From Casuarina equisetifolia (lineage: Eukaryota; Streptophyta; Magnoliopsida; Fagales; Casuarinaceae): a stretch of DNA of 64,000 nucleotides. Position numbers and translations under genes: made by a program. The stretch's first letter is position 1, and the number at the start of each line of letters is the position of its first letter. A model generated the notes under the pieces. It was given only the letters and a program-made list of their open reading frames with translations, had not been told where the DNA came from and did no database searches. Positions 1 to 11,679 of the stretch are shown piece by piece. The stretch lies in the NCBI GenBank assembly GCA_028551475.1, contig CM052358.1:15483938-15547937 (forward strand), read 5' to 3'.

Positions 1-1567
1 TGGGGACAGATACAAATGTGCAGAAAGTATCGTCACAGGCCTCCTAAGATGTAGAAAGGTTAACAATTGGATATAACAAATCCATCAATCTCAATCCTTA
101 AAGAGTAGAAAAGGTATGAAATGAAAGGCAACTACTGACTTCAAAAAATTTAGTGCTCTAGCATATAAACGGAGATCACACCACTTGGTAATTCTCTGTC
201 ATCAACTATGTTCTCTGCGCATACTTCGGAGAGACTCCACCCTTCAGTGGTATGACATTTACAACCTGCAAAAGAAATTTAAAGACAAGTATGAAAAGGA
301 AAAAATTTACATGCATAGTTGTTCTATAGAGATCTAAGCGTCCCATCATCTCTTCAATACCCAACGCAATGCACATAGTATTTTCAGAAGTGAAAATGAA
401 ATTATAGAGACACCAATGAAACTGGTGTCACCGGATTAGTTCAAATTTGACATGTAGCCAATTCTCCTTCCACTCATCACCGTCATTTTTCATAGTAGCC
501 ACATTTAAAGAAAGACCACTGCAGGTTTGTAGGATGCTCACCAACACCATATATGTTTTACAGAGTTTCTAGTAACAGAAAAAGGCCATTCCTTATGGTT
601 TGAAATTCAGCAAAGAAGATGATGGTTATTTACAGTTCCAAGCAAACTAAATTGTGTGACTTCTATCGAGAAAGCTCCAAAAGGGTTCAATCTCGTAGAC
701 ACATGATTTTTTCCTGTTTAGTTTGTACAATGTCCAATTTTATCACACCCAAGGTCTACATCACAAACAAGACACAAGGGTTCAATCTCGCAAACATTAG
801 TAAGTCTAAGATAAGTGCATCTGTTGTGAGTAAAATTCTTTAGTAGACACAAAGAAGTACAATAACGTATACAAAAATTACATATGCAACACCATTAACA
901 AAACATCCAGAATTAAAAAGAACTTAAAAGGAAAGAAAAGAAAAGAAATAGAAAATGCCAAACGTCAAAAAAGCTTAGAGGAATATAAGGAGAAGAATAA
1001 CCATCCACAGATACAAGAACCACAAATGTAGCTTTTTGAGTTCTTTGTTTAAGAGAGAAATTTTCGATCTCAACTAAGCCAAACCAGGATCAGCCCAAAT
1101 GATCACCTGCATTTCGAACCAATATGCACACCCCACAGGGCCACCACTGCCCCTCTATTATCTAAGAATAAATATTCAAGGACTATGGTGAGCTAGCCAT
1201 TTGAATCATGAAAACTGGAAACCTAACTTAGATTCGTTGGTTGTACCACCAGTCTAGAGACATATGACTGTTTTATATATTAAAGCACTAAAAAAAAATT
1301 TTAAAACACATCATTCAGAATCTATTTAGCGTTTCACATTACTTTGCTTCTTCACTGAACTGCTACTAGTGGTATGAGGGGCTATGCCATTGATATAAAC
1401 AACAGTTCAAACAAGCTAACAATGAACTGGCAGCACTTGCTGTCGCTTTCTCATCACAGAATATGTATAAATCATAGCAATGAAAAAATCCTAAGCCCCC
1501 TGTTTCCCATAGATAGATAGATGGTCATATACACATATCTATTTATACACACATGCATACATATAGC

Positions 1568-1601
<34 letters not shown>

Positions 1602-1768
1602 ATGGATCAAAGCAATCGGCAAAGAACAATGTTGACATAAATGCCACAGAATGCCCAATATCCGATGACATCAGTGATTCGGAAACCATATGAGATAATT
1701 AATCAGGTATAGAGGTGAATGATCCTTCAGAAACTACAACAATTATGATACACTTAGATGCTTCTGAA
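1..1768. other. Non-coding stretch at the window's left edge
   Basis: I see no supportable gene here. The stretch is AT-rich and carries a perfect GA dinucleotide run near 1569-1599. It lies where the downstream exons of the minus-strand LACS fragment would be expected, but I could not find the next conserved LACS blocks on either strand. Confidence 0.6.
1569..1599. repeat. (GA)n microsatellite
   Basis: An uninterrupted run of about fifteen GA units in non-coding DNA beside the LACS fragment. It is an ordinary simple-sequence repeat and likely to vary in length. Confidence 0.9.
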
Positions 1769-2800
1769 CTTAGGCATTCCGGTGCTCCCACTTGTGTACA
1801 TTATAACAGCAATATCAGCTGAAAGAGGTAGGGATCAGGCTCAAGAGGATTTTCTCTGCCTAGTCTCTCCACATCCGCAAATGAATCAATTGCCCAGCCC
1901 CTGGTCTGCTTAACATATGAGGCATTGGCTGGGATCTCATCATCCATACATATCACGTTTCTCACTGTGTCGAGTTGTCCACTTATTTCAATGATTTTCT
2001 TCAGTTCTTTGTGCCCGCATATCACAGTAGTAACCTCTGTCTGGAATAAATGAAGAAGACACAGAAATAACCAATAAAGTTACAATGGGAGCTGAGTCAG
2101 GAACTGGAAGGTGAACAAGAACATTAACCCTTCTAACATTTATTCCAAAAGTAGAATGCAACATTGTGGGTCAGCTATTGGAAATTACCAACCATATGAA
2201 ATTGGGACATTAATTAATAAGTAACTAGTAGTCCATCCCATCTTCTGAGCCGTTGATTACAAACTTCAGCACTATTTTATCTACGTATGCGTATGAGAAA
2301 GCTACAACTCCAATAAGGGATTGCTATCACCGAAGGACCTAATGATCACATTTCACTAACACTTCCTGGCTTCTTCCTGAGAACACAGCAATACCACCTT
2401 CATATATGTGTTTAATAGTAAGTTTCTCTGATGCTCAATAATTTGACACATAAAGTAAAAGGCCCCTTTTTCTTCTCTCTTCTTTTCCTTTTTTCTCATT
2501 TTGGGGGTATGAAGCAGAAGGAAAAATTAGTATCTGAACTTCCCCCGTTTTGCTAGAAGCCGAACTACTCAACTTAAAATCAAAAGATAATGATACATGG
2601 CACATGTGAAGAGATGATATTTAATCTTAAAAAGGTAATAAGGCTCTAACACTAGAGTCATCATTTTATGAGGCATAAAAGATAACACATGTAGCTTATA
2701 CACGGGGGAGAGATAGAACCTCATTTAATGAGTGGCATATAGCCTCTTCTCCCAAAGATGCGTATATCGTCACAACAGGGACATTGCGCCTAAAGCAAGC
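1769..2800 (-). pseudogene. LACS8/9-like long-chain acyl-CoA synthetase fragment (two exons)
   Basis: Two adjacent exons of a plant long-chain acyl-CoA synthetase survive on the minus strand. The first, 2800-2720, is 27 codons, reads through [18 protein letters not shown] and has a good AG acceptor and GT donor. The second starts at 2040 after TTCCAG, reads [15 protein letters not shown] and then [13 protein letters not shown], and ends near 1769 with the AMP-binding P-loop motif YTSGSTGMPK. Between ENPLEPD and [11 protein letters not shown], near 1830, the frame shifts by two extra bases, and the donor expected after the P-loop lysine is absent. No other LACS exons were found on either side. 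The intron is kept, so this is a DNA-level copy and not a retrocopy. LACS8 and LACS9 activate fatty acids to acyl-CoA in the ER and plastid envelope. The family call is strong; which paralogue it came from is inferred. Confidence 0.8.
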
Positions 2801-5634
2801 CTGACATAAAAAACTGCATCAGCTATATAATACAACTCTAAAAGGCATCGCAAAAGTATAATACATAACTGTCAATGCTTATATCAAATTTGACACTGCC
2901 AACATCCGTGGATACACTCTGACTAAACAGCTCACTTCTTAAAAGATGTAACACGGGAAAATTTATTTAAAAACTAACATTTTTTGAATTCAATGGTACA
3001 TAAGTGTAGAAACCCACTCCCCTCCCCGTATGTTTGCATAAAAAATAAATAAAAGTAAAAATGAAACTTTAGGCTTCATTTTTTTTTTTTAACTTCTCTT
3101 CATGATTTTAGGTTTCTTTCTTTTCTTTTTTTTTAACTATCAAACTCATTGAGATGACAGGGGCCGGAGAATGTTGTCATTATTGTTGAAGTTCCCTCAC
3201 ATAAAGTTTACATATCAACTTCTTTTCCTAAATTGACATTCATAGGTGTGCAATGATAAGCCATTTCAACAGAAACTGCAAAGAGCTTGGGTATTGAATT
3301 ACCACCTCTCGATGCTAGCCTCAAGGAAGATCTGGAAAGCTTGAAGGAAAAGAGCGTGATGACATACCTTGCATATTTATGCACTTTGGTCTCAAACTTT
3401 TGCTTTGTGAGTCCTTTTGGTGCAAATATTGAGACCGATGAGCTTTAAAATGTGGCTTTAGAAGGCCAAAAGTCATAAGATTATTGATCTTTTATTAAAA
3501 AGGAAAATGCATTCGTTCCCAAGAAGACTTGATTGAATATGGCATTACATCCCCTAAAGCACTTCACAAACAGAACACATCAATGATATTACATTCCTTT
3601 ACTGCATAGGTTCTTGCATGGTAAAAGAAACTCCACATTGACCAAAGACATCATCAATTGCAAGAAGAGTTCATTGTTGTATTCTCCCAACATTTCCCCT
3701 AATTAAGTAAGAAACTTAACTTCTTTTTAACATGCCTGGGGCTTTATCTTAGCAAAACTTCCACTTGCTACCTTTCACATGCAAGTGCACCCAATTTTAA
3801 TCACATAACTCTAGATGTAGATTTTGCATACTTGAGCACTGTGTGTTGAAAGGGAATTTCCAAGTCCTCACAAAGACTACATAAAGTAGCCTGCAAGCCA
3901 TGAGATCAGTATACAAATTTATGATTATAAACCATAAAAGATTGACTACGGCCTGAAAAACCCCACATTAAGCAAGAACATTCAAAACTTACTTTAACAG
4001 ATCTACCAGTCGAGTCCATATAACAGGTTTGTTTCCTTCCTAACTGTACAAACAGCAGTGACTTTTTTACTACAATTGCCCTTTCCAGAACCTTCATCCA
4101 CAAATTTACCATCATAACAGCACTGTTAGAAGCTGTTACCAAGTATGAGAAGATTCAACTTGATAGCCAATCAATTCGTATTAAATCCACCTGACTGATG
4201 CAGCAGAAACTAAATCATGTTCATTGAAAACAACATATGTTCATACATATGAACATATATTATATTGCTCTAGATTAGAATAAAGAGAAGAAAAAAGAGA
4301 ATGTAATTCAATACAAATGAATAGATTTATGCTTTAAGCATGTTGAGTGAACATTGTAATGGGACTAAGAATATCTTTGAGCAAGGACAAGTTGGGGAGT
4401 TCACAAACTGGAAGAACCAAATGTCAACAAAAGACAAGTTCACGGAAATAAAAAGTAACAAAGACTAGAAAGGTCAAAGATTATTACCATCAAGAAAAAG
4501 AAATGAGATGCATCTGCAGATCATTGCATTTTCTTTAATCAAATTCTCATCCTATCAGACACAAATCTGTTAATCATGTTTGAGCAAAAGATTTAAAAGA
4601 TAAATTAATCTGTAGGCAGTTTTATCAACAACCATTTTCTTCACAAATGTACCTTCCATGAAATAAGCATACTGCTCATATGACTCATCCAAAACGACAC
4701 CATGTTTAGCTCAACTTCAGTTATAAACTTCTTTGGCAAATTCATTAAGTACGGTACGTGAAACTTCCCAGCCTGTATTGAACAATAAACTAAACAAAGC
4801 TTTATAGTTGAGGAAGCATAAAAACGAAGGATTTGTTTGGTTGCTCAGAAATGTTGGACAAGTAGAAGATTACTACTCTGACGGATCTCTGACTGATATT
4901 ACATCCGCCAAGCAAACTGAATAGCACGATTTGATTCCTCTGATTGCCTGATATATAGGAACTAAAATGCCATTAAGCACTTCTTACTCTTTGAAAGAAG
5001 GGTTAGAATGAGATAAGAATCCATTTTCCGTGGACTTGAAAACTCCCTCACTTTACAGCTTTATTCAAGCTTAAATATCGATCAAGAAAAGGGAACAACA
5101 AATCAGTTTGCAGCCTTCAGGAAACTCCATTGCATCAGAAGCTCAGGTTCAAATTGAAAATAGAAAGAAAAAAATATTAATCCTATGCCTAATTATTTTC
5201 TTTCTTCACCCCCCACCACCACATATACACACACAATCACCAGCGAGACATAGCTCTAACGCCTAAAGTATCATTCTGATAGTAACCAACGAAGCCAACA
5301 AGTCCCAGATGACAAACACCAAAAATTGGACATGAAAAAGAGCTATCAAAACCTCGGTTATCTCCGAACTACTGTTTCTTTCACTGCAGAACCCCCCACA
5401 TTGATCAAAGACATCATCAATTGCACAGAATTAGTCAAAGAATTTTTTTAAAAAAATATTCTATATAAAATTCCAAATTTTACACAAGATTCAATAGTTA
5501 TATGAAACCCTAACACTAGATAAGCCCTAGTATTACATCCTTTAACTAAAAAAAGAGAAAAAAAAATCTGCGCAAATCGATCAATCTACATAACAAGAAA
5601 ACCGAAAAATCAATCTTGATCAAACCTAGCGGCT
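2801..5634. other. Gene-poor spacer with repeat copy
   Basis: No complete gene is supportable. The stretch contains one copy of a dispersed repeat (3392-3631), a short plus-strand open stretch with no identified homologue (about 3253-3447), and a 40-codon open stretch bounded by plausible splice sites on the minus strand (4772-4653) that matches nothing I recognise. A short phrase reading CACATTGA(C/T)CAAAGACATCATCAATTGCA occurs twice (near 3633 and 5398), which suggests more decayed repeat material. Confidence 0.5.
3392..3631 (+). repeat. Dispersed direct repeat, copy 1
   Basis: This segment is closely similar, in the same orientation, to 9761-10027. Shared landmarks are GGTCTCAAACTTTT, GAGCTTTAAAATGTGGCTTT, AAGGCCAAA(A/G)GTCA and CACATCAATGATATTACATT. 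Copy 2 has an insertion of roughly 25-30 bp early on. The family is unknown; it could be a non-autonomous element or part of a segmental duplication. Confidence 0.75.
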
Positions 5635-6129
5635 TCATCTGGCACGAACCACCCGAATCACATCGGCATCAGCATTGCTCAGACGTCTCTTGATCCCACG
5701 GCTTTGCATCTGATCAGTTTGTGGCTTGGACGGTGGCAATCGCAGGCCCATGCAAATATCGTACGACTCTCGCCTCTTATCGTCGCTGAGGAGCTCCCAC
5801 GCATTCTTGATTAGTCGAAAAGCCTCGGGCGCTGCGGGGGAGTGAAAAACATCCGGGTGAATCAGATCGGCCAGCCGGCGGAAAGCGTCGGTGATAGCGT
5901 CGACGCGAAGAGATGGGTTGGGCTTCAATCCGAGAATGGCATAGTAATTGGGCAGCCCAGATTCGGTCTTCTTTGTGGCGACGTAGTGCACACGGTAGAC
6001 GGCATGGTATCTTTTGGCATTAGGAAAGGAGGGATAAGAATGCCATGCCAAAAACGCAAGACAGAAGGCCTCTCTCTTTTGGCCATCTGCAAATTTCTGT
6101 TTGGCGTCGTCTAGCAAAGCTGCTGCCAT
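5635..6129 (-). CDS. Small intronless J-domain (DnaJ-like) protein
   Basis: A single uninterrupted frame of 164 residues. Residues about 61-125 form a J-domain: YYAILGLKPNPS, then a helix with DAFRRLADLIHPDVF, then AFRLIKNAWELLSDDKRRESYD. The HPD tripeptide needed to stimulate Hsp70 ATPase is intact at residues 91-93. There is no glycine/phenylalanine region, no zinc finger and no C-terminal client-binding domain, so it is a J-domain-only (class C type) co-chaperone. The first 60 residues are helical and Trp/Tyr-rich, typical of a small plant family of 'chaperone DnaJ-domain superfamily' proteins, and the C-terminus is basic (GIKRRLSNAD, VRVVRAR-like). No clear signal peptide or membrane segment is visible, so a cytosolic or nuclear place is inferred. 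The ATG at 6129 is the only Met before the conserved region. The likely promoter side carries imperfect repeats (6130-6340). Confidence 0.85.
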   Translation of the reverse strand: MAAALLDDAKQKFADGQKREAFCLAFLAWHSYPSFPNAKRYHAVYRVHYVATKKTESGLPNYYAILGLKPNPSLRVDAITDAFRRLADLIHPDVFHSPAAPEAFRLIKNAWELLSDDKRRESYDICMGLRLPPSKPQTDQMQSRGIKRRLSNADADVIRVVRAR

Positions 6130-6340
6130 GGCAAACCGTGGTGGTCGGGAGAGCGATTTTAGGGATTTTAACCTCTTTTCTGGGCAAATCGTGGTGGTCA
6201 GGAGAGCGATTTCAGATGAAGCGATTTCAAATAGAAACGATTTCAGAGAAGAGGGATTTCAGAAGAGAGCGATCTCAGAGAACAGTAGTGGATTGAGAAC
6301 CGTTGTGGTGAGGAGCGCAATTTTAGGGATTTTAGCGTGT
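6129..6340. repeat. Imperfect repeats at the J-domain gene's 5' side
   Basis: The unit CGTGGTGGTC(G/A)GGAGAGCGATTT occurs near 6137 and 6190, and a diverged form (CCGTTGTGGTGAGGAGCGCAATTT) near 6299. The first and third are followed by TAGGGATTTTA. Further GCGATTTCAGA-like units lie between them. They cover the start codon and putative 5' UTR of the minus-strand J-domain gene, so copy number may affect its leader or promoter. Confidence 0.7.
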
Positions 6341-6354
6341 TAATAGCGTGTTAG

Positions 6355-6700
6355 CCGTTATTCTCTACCTTTTCATTTAAGAGGGGGAGATTCCTTTTTT
6401 CCTTTTTTTTTTTTTTTTTGGCTTTTTTTGTGTTTTTTAACTTAAAAATTTTACCAAATTTATTTAATGACTCAAATTTTGAGTTATCAAATGTAACGTA
6501 TTTCTAGTTCTTCCCTCTAGAGTTGACCGTTATTTTATTCTTTTTCATTTAAGAGGGGGGGGGGATTGCAGTCTTAGCGTGCTCCTTCTTTTTTCTTTCT
6601 TTTTTTTTTCCTTAAACTTAAAATCCCACCAAATTTACTTGATTACTTAAATTTTGAGTTATGAAATGCAAAGTATTCTAATTCTTTTCTCTCTAATTGA
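6355..6700. repeat. Tandem duplication of about 170 bp
   Basis: Copy 1 (about 6355-6522) and copy 2 (about 6526-6700) share CCGTTATT, TTTTCATTTAAGAGGGGG, a poly(T) tract, ACTTAAA, CCAAATTTA and AAATTTTGAGTTATNAAATG in the same order. They differ by scattered substitutions and by the length of the G and T runs, so the duplication is not recent. Confidence 0.75.
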
Positions 6701-6831
6701 TTAGCACAGCATAAAGTTCATAGCCCACACACCAACAAGACCTTACTTTCAAAAACATGTCCATATGTTATAAGATATATAAAATTTAATATATAGATAA
6801 TTTAAAATATATAGATATATATATAAGTGCA

Positions 6832-6912
6832 CCATGATATAACCTTCTTCACCACAATTAAAGCACGTTCTCAAACTTCTCTGCTCTCTGGAGGATCAAA
6901 AGAACTAGTTCC
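6832..6912 (-). pseudogene. Orphan broken exon of the CCHC zinc-knuckle gene
   Basis: Read on the minus strand, this segment matches exon 3 of the zinc-knuckle gene at 13932-14090: TTTGATCCTCCAGA, then TGCTTTAATTG(T/C)GGTGAAGAAGGT. The FDPP start is followed in frame by a stop codon, and the knuckle CFNCGEEG resumes in another frame, with Tyr in place of the zinc-binding His. No other exons of that gene were found around it. It is a decayed partial duplicate about 7 kb from the intact gene. Confidence 0.75.
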
Positions 6913-9760
6913 CCATGACCCATCATATCAGCAAACCCAATTCCGTCATTGCCAATAGTTCAGGTATTGAAAGCTGGCTCGCTGGAACCATATAATTGCC
7001 AACGAAAGCCTCGTTTCTATGAGCGCTAATTACTTGAGATAAGCTTTAAGGCTTCATTTTCTTTTATGCCGGAGCATTCGACCAGTGACTTTCATAGTCA
7101 TTCACTCCATAAAACGAGAGAAAAAAATTCTACGAAAACCTCATTCCGAGTCTTAAAAATCGTTTTACTTTATTAATTGTATGACCAGACAAAACCATCA
7201 AAGACCCGCTGAGCACCCACACTTTGTTGGTTTCCCATAAAATAAAAAGAAGTCACATATGCTTTGAGGCCGTCCGCTTTGGATCTAAAGTTTTTCTTTG
7301 TATAAAGATGATAGACCACCAGGCTGTGATATTTGCAAGTAATAATCAATGATATTACAGAAACGGACTGAAGTCTTTACATGTGGGAGCATGTCTTGTC
7401 AAGTACCTTAATACTTTATGACTCATTTGCTGAATTTAATTTAGAGAAATGATAGTACAGTTGGTAGGCAACGTTATATTGGATGAGATTAGTACATAAT
7501 TCATGTATTGTCATATTTGTATCAGTGACAACTTTGAATATGAAATTAAACTTGCAACTAAAGTTTTTAGATTGAGATACTTCATAATCGAGGGTTCACT
7601 AAAAGTAGACATGTTAGTTTTACCATACTAATGACAATGTCACAACAACAACAACAAAAAAAAAAAAAAATGTGTCTATTAAAAATATTTAAGCTCCAAG
7701 TAACTCAAACACTTTAGATTGAATAAAAAATAACTTAATTTATCTATTAGACATGACTTCCCATTTGGCTGTATGGTTCTCAACTTTGAATTGCTTAATA
7801 ATTAGGAATCTAGTACCACATGATTGAATATTTAGAAGAAAAAATATTTAGGAGTCTTGTCCTTTTTGACAGAGAAGAAAGAGAGTGAAAGTAGTCTTTA
7901 TAATATTTATTTTAATTGGTAAATATTTTTATGATTATTTGTAATGAAGTGTTTATTTTGCAATTCTTTATTATAAAAGAGCTATTGTTAAAAAATCATA
8001 AGTCAATCACTTTTTCAGCATGGAAAAACATACTTTTCTCTTTTAAGTTGTGGTTCTTTCTACACAACCTTTTTTCTTAACAAAAAAAGATAAATTGTGA
8101 GTCTTTTTCTTTTGGCCAAGGTAATGCACATTTTTCATTGCCTTGCAAAAATAGGAAAACTAAACGTTGCTTTGCAAAAATAAATTAAAAATGGAAAAAA
8201 AATTCCCTACCAATATGTTCAAAGGAGAAGAATTTTTTTTTTTTCATTTTGTTTGCCATAAACATATTATGTTCAATTTAAGAAATTTTTAACTGATCAA
8301 TTTAATTAACCACAACTAATTTAAGTTCAAAGGAGACAAAATTTTTGGAATAAAAAAGAAAGCTTATTTATTAAAAGATCAAGTAACTCTACAATTTATG
8401 AATTTTTAACTAAAAATTGCAAATAAAAATGTTAGTTAAATAAAAAATTTCTAATTACTTTAGTTTCAATGATATATTATCCCAAATGAAAATACTTACT
8501 TAAAAAGAAGTTAAGTGATATAATACTAATTTCTTAAGTAACATAATATCTAAACTAATCAAAGAATGTTGTGATACTTTAATACTTAGTGTGTCAAAAA
8601 TTTCTCAAAAATAATAACATAAATCCAGTTATAATAGTAACATAAAAGATAATAATTTAGTTTCCTAAACAATTGAAAAATCAATTTTCTCATGGGAAAG
8701 AAAAAAGAATGTAAAGAAGACTTGACTACCAACAATAAATTGAAGATGTGATTAAATCAATGATTCTATGTTGTTTAGGAGGAATAAGATAGTATATTGC
8801 CAAGCAATGCCTTGTCACTATACTTCTCATTGGCCATGAAGCTTTCTGATTCTTTTTTGCTTCAATGTTTATACCATAGTCAAGATTGGTAAAATCAACA
8901 TATAATTTGCTTATTCATTTTACAGTTAATATATTATAACCATGCAGTTGTTATCTCTAGATAATATAATCATCACTCTTATCATAAAAGTGTGACTGTA
9001 ACAAATATGAAAAAGAGAGTTTATAAGATCTTTAAGTTGCGGTGTCATTTTTACAAATAGTGATGAAAAAAACACAACTTTAAGAAAAAAGTGAAACTAC
9101 TTTGTTGCATTTACTTAAAAGTTGATCTTAATACAAAGTCACCACTGTTATTATTTAGAGAACTCATGAAAATTGCCTGTTAAGTACTATTTTGTTTTAT
9201 CAACTTTTTGAATTATCCAAAAGACGAACTATCTACTAAACATGGTGGGTCCATGAAAAAATTGCTACCAACAAAGATTTGGACTTTCTACACACCAGTA
9301 ATGCCTATCATGAGACTCAAAATTCACTTCTATTTTTCCATCATCAATAATGATATCTTAATCCTATCATTCAGGCATAATTGCTTGGTCATGCATCAAG
9401 GGAACACTTAATGTTCTTAATCCGTGGGCAAAATTGCCATATGTTAAGCAGGTAGTTTTATTGGATAATGGGTTTTGATTCATTATATTGCCTTCTTTAG
9501 TTTAAAAAAGGCACGAGAGAAATAGACATACATACCTTTATTTGCTTATAAAGCTCTAAACCAGAAAGCCAAGTCTCATTACCAACTACATAAGGAGTTT
9601 GTGGTCTGGAATTTAACATTCCAAAATGGTGGACAATTCTTGCTCTGGTTTTACCATGTCTTATAGTCCTGGATGGTGATTAGTTAGGCTTCTTTTTCTT
9701 TACCTTTCTTTCCTTTTTTTTTTTTTCTTTTTTTTGTAACAGCATGTTACATAAATTCTT
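6913..9760. other. AT-rich intergenic DNA
   Basis: Very AT-rich sequence with many short poly(A) and poly(T) runs. No reading frame here has recognisable motifs or splice structure, and no RNA gene was seen. Confidence 0.6.
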
Positions 9761-10027
9761 GGGTCTCAAACTTTTACTTCACAGCTCCTTCCGGTGCAAG
9801 TGAAGTGATGAATGGCATTTGAAATCAAATATTGAGACAGGAGAGCTTTAAAATGTGGCTTTAAAAGGCCAAAGGTCAGAAGATTATCGATCTTAGATTC
9901 AAATGGAAAACGCATTCATTCCCACGAAGAATTGAATATGGCATTTTATCCCCAAAGCACTTCACAAACAAAACACATCAATGATATTACATTCCTTTAC
10001 CACATAAGTTCTTACATGGCAAAAGAC
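9761..10027 (+). repeat. Dispersed direct repeat, copy 2
   Basis: Second copy of the repeat described at 3392-3631, same orientation, about 6.4 kb away. Similarity is strongest from the GAGCTTTAAAATGTGG phrase to the ATTACATTCCTTTACC phrase. It is followed by a short GAA-type microsatellite near 10049-10075. Confidence 0.75.
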
Positions 10028-11679
10028 AAGGAAAAAGAAAAATGAAAAAATAAGAAGAAGAAGAAGAAGAAGAGACTGCGTATGTTTGTTACTTTCCTGA
10101 TTGATTCTTTCCCGGTCACAAGTATTCTCATAAATGCCCTAAAAAACAGCTCCAAGATCCAAATGAAATAAGTTAATAGAATAAAGCTCCGCTGTGAAAA
10201 GATCATAAAGCTCTTATTGATATTTTGCTAGCAGTGTACAGCAACAAGACATTGATGTAGTTGAATCAAATAGAAGCATGCCTCCAGCACCGAAACAACC
10301 TACTATAACGATTCCAGGTCTCTGCATTTGAACATAACACGAACCAGAGTGAGATGATTTTTACACATAAGTTTGTGAAAAATATCAAGAACGCTGATGT
10401 GATGAGTCATCTTCTAGGGAGTGCTTGATTCGCACACTAGGCGCTATCTTGACAAAGCAATATTTTCAGGGAGAGCAGCAATTCTACATCTGGACTACAA
10501 CAAGTTTGGCTAACATTTTCAGAATAAATATTCTCTTTCCACTTACTGATAACTAATTTTAAATAATGAATAGAAACAATTTTTAGACACATCCCAATTA
10601 TTATTAGACCTTCTAAAACTCACCCTCTATATAAACTCCTGGTAAAAGAAGTTACTGGAAAGATCAAATAAAGATGGGTAAACAATTCTTGGAACAATTC
10701 CGAACCTAAAAATTTTCAAAGGCCAAAGTTTTAAGACATGAAAGTCGAACTCCCATACTGATTGCATCCAGAGCCACAAACACCTAAAATATTACAATCT
10801 CAAGTAGCATAAAACAGAATTAGGTCCTCATAACAGTATGGATGAGATGATAGTAATCACTTGATTCTTGCCTATGAGAAACAACATCTCTACACATATC
10901 TTCACTCTCACAGTCATCTCTACAAAAACAGTAACAACACTCACAAGCATAAAAGAGAATTAAGTCCCCGTAATAGTATGGATGAAATGATAGCACCGCA
11001 TACATCTTGCCTATGAAAAACATCTTTACACGTATCTTCACTCAGAGTCATTTAACTATAGGGATCTAGTAACTGTTTTTGACAACCATGCGAGCAGTCA
11101 CAATATTTCTGAAGCAAGTCTGCCTATTTTCAATTTTTCAGGTACACACTCTAAACCCAATGTTTTTTGTTGATCTTGATTAATATAATATTAAAAGGGT
11201 GAATATGCCTTTCTATTCAGGGATATAGCATAACGATTTCCTTTATTTGAAGCCATATTTCAATAAGAACTAAGGAAAATAGCTTAAGCACAGATGGTTT
11301 GTCTGGTTCAAGCCACGGTAGATAGGAAAACTCCCACTTCCCAAAAGATTATATGCCTAACGTAAACACAGTCATGCACGTTTGACCAATCAATCAGGTC
11401 ATTTCTTCACCCATCCTACTTTAGACACCTAGACATACACTGACAACATACAAAGATAAAAAGGCACAGCATGTCAATTGAGAAAGTTTATGACTTCAAA
11501 TGGAAAGGATACTTCCCTGAAATGCCCACCAGGGAAAGTTTATTCCTTCAAATGGAAAGAAACTATTGCAAAGAAACTTACAGGATTACAGGGTGGGAGG
11601 AACCCAAAAGAGGGACCTCAGCATCTATTACTTTTGAATAATCTCCACCTGTGGCTTTCGTTCACATCAACTTGGGTTC
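10028..11679. other. Spacer downstream of the zinc-knuckle gene
   Basis: Contains a (GAA)n microsatellite, an old tandem duplication (10804-11053) and, next to the stop codon of the minus-strand zinc-knuckle gene, its probable 3' UTR. No separate gene is supportable. Confidence 0.5.
10804..11053. repeat. Diverged tandem duplication of about 110 bp
   Basis: Units at about 10804-10918 and 10944-11053 share AGCATAAAA(C/G)AGAATTA, AGTATGGATGA(G/A)ATGATAG, CTTGCCTATGA and TATCTTCACTC in order, with several substitutions and small indels. Both are non-coding. Confidence 0.7.

Noticed and set aside
3906-4142. A 78-codon minus-strand frame and an enclosed exon-like piece
   Set aside because: No motifs, and alternative frames look equally plausible. 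It did not match any LACS exon.
4653-4772. A 40-codon minus-strand open stretch with AG and GT at its ends, resembling an exon
   Set aside because: Two frames are open, no family is recognised, and no partner exons were found. A stretch of this length is open by chance fairly often.
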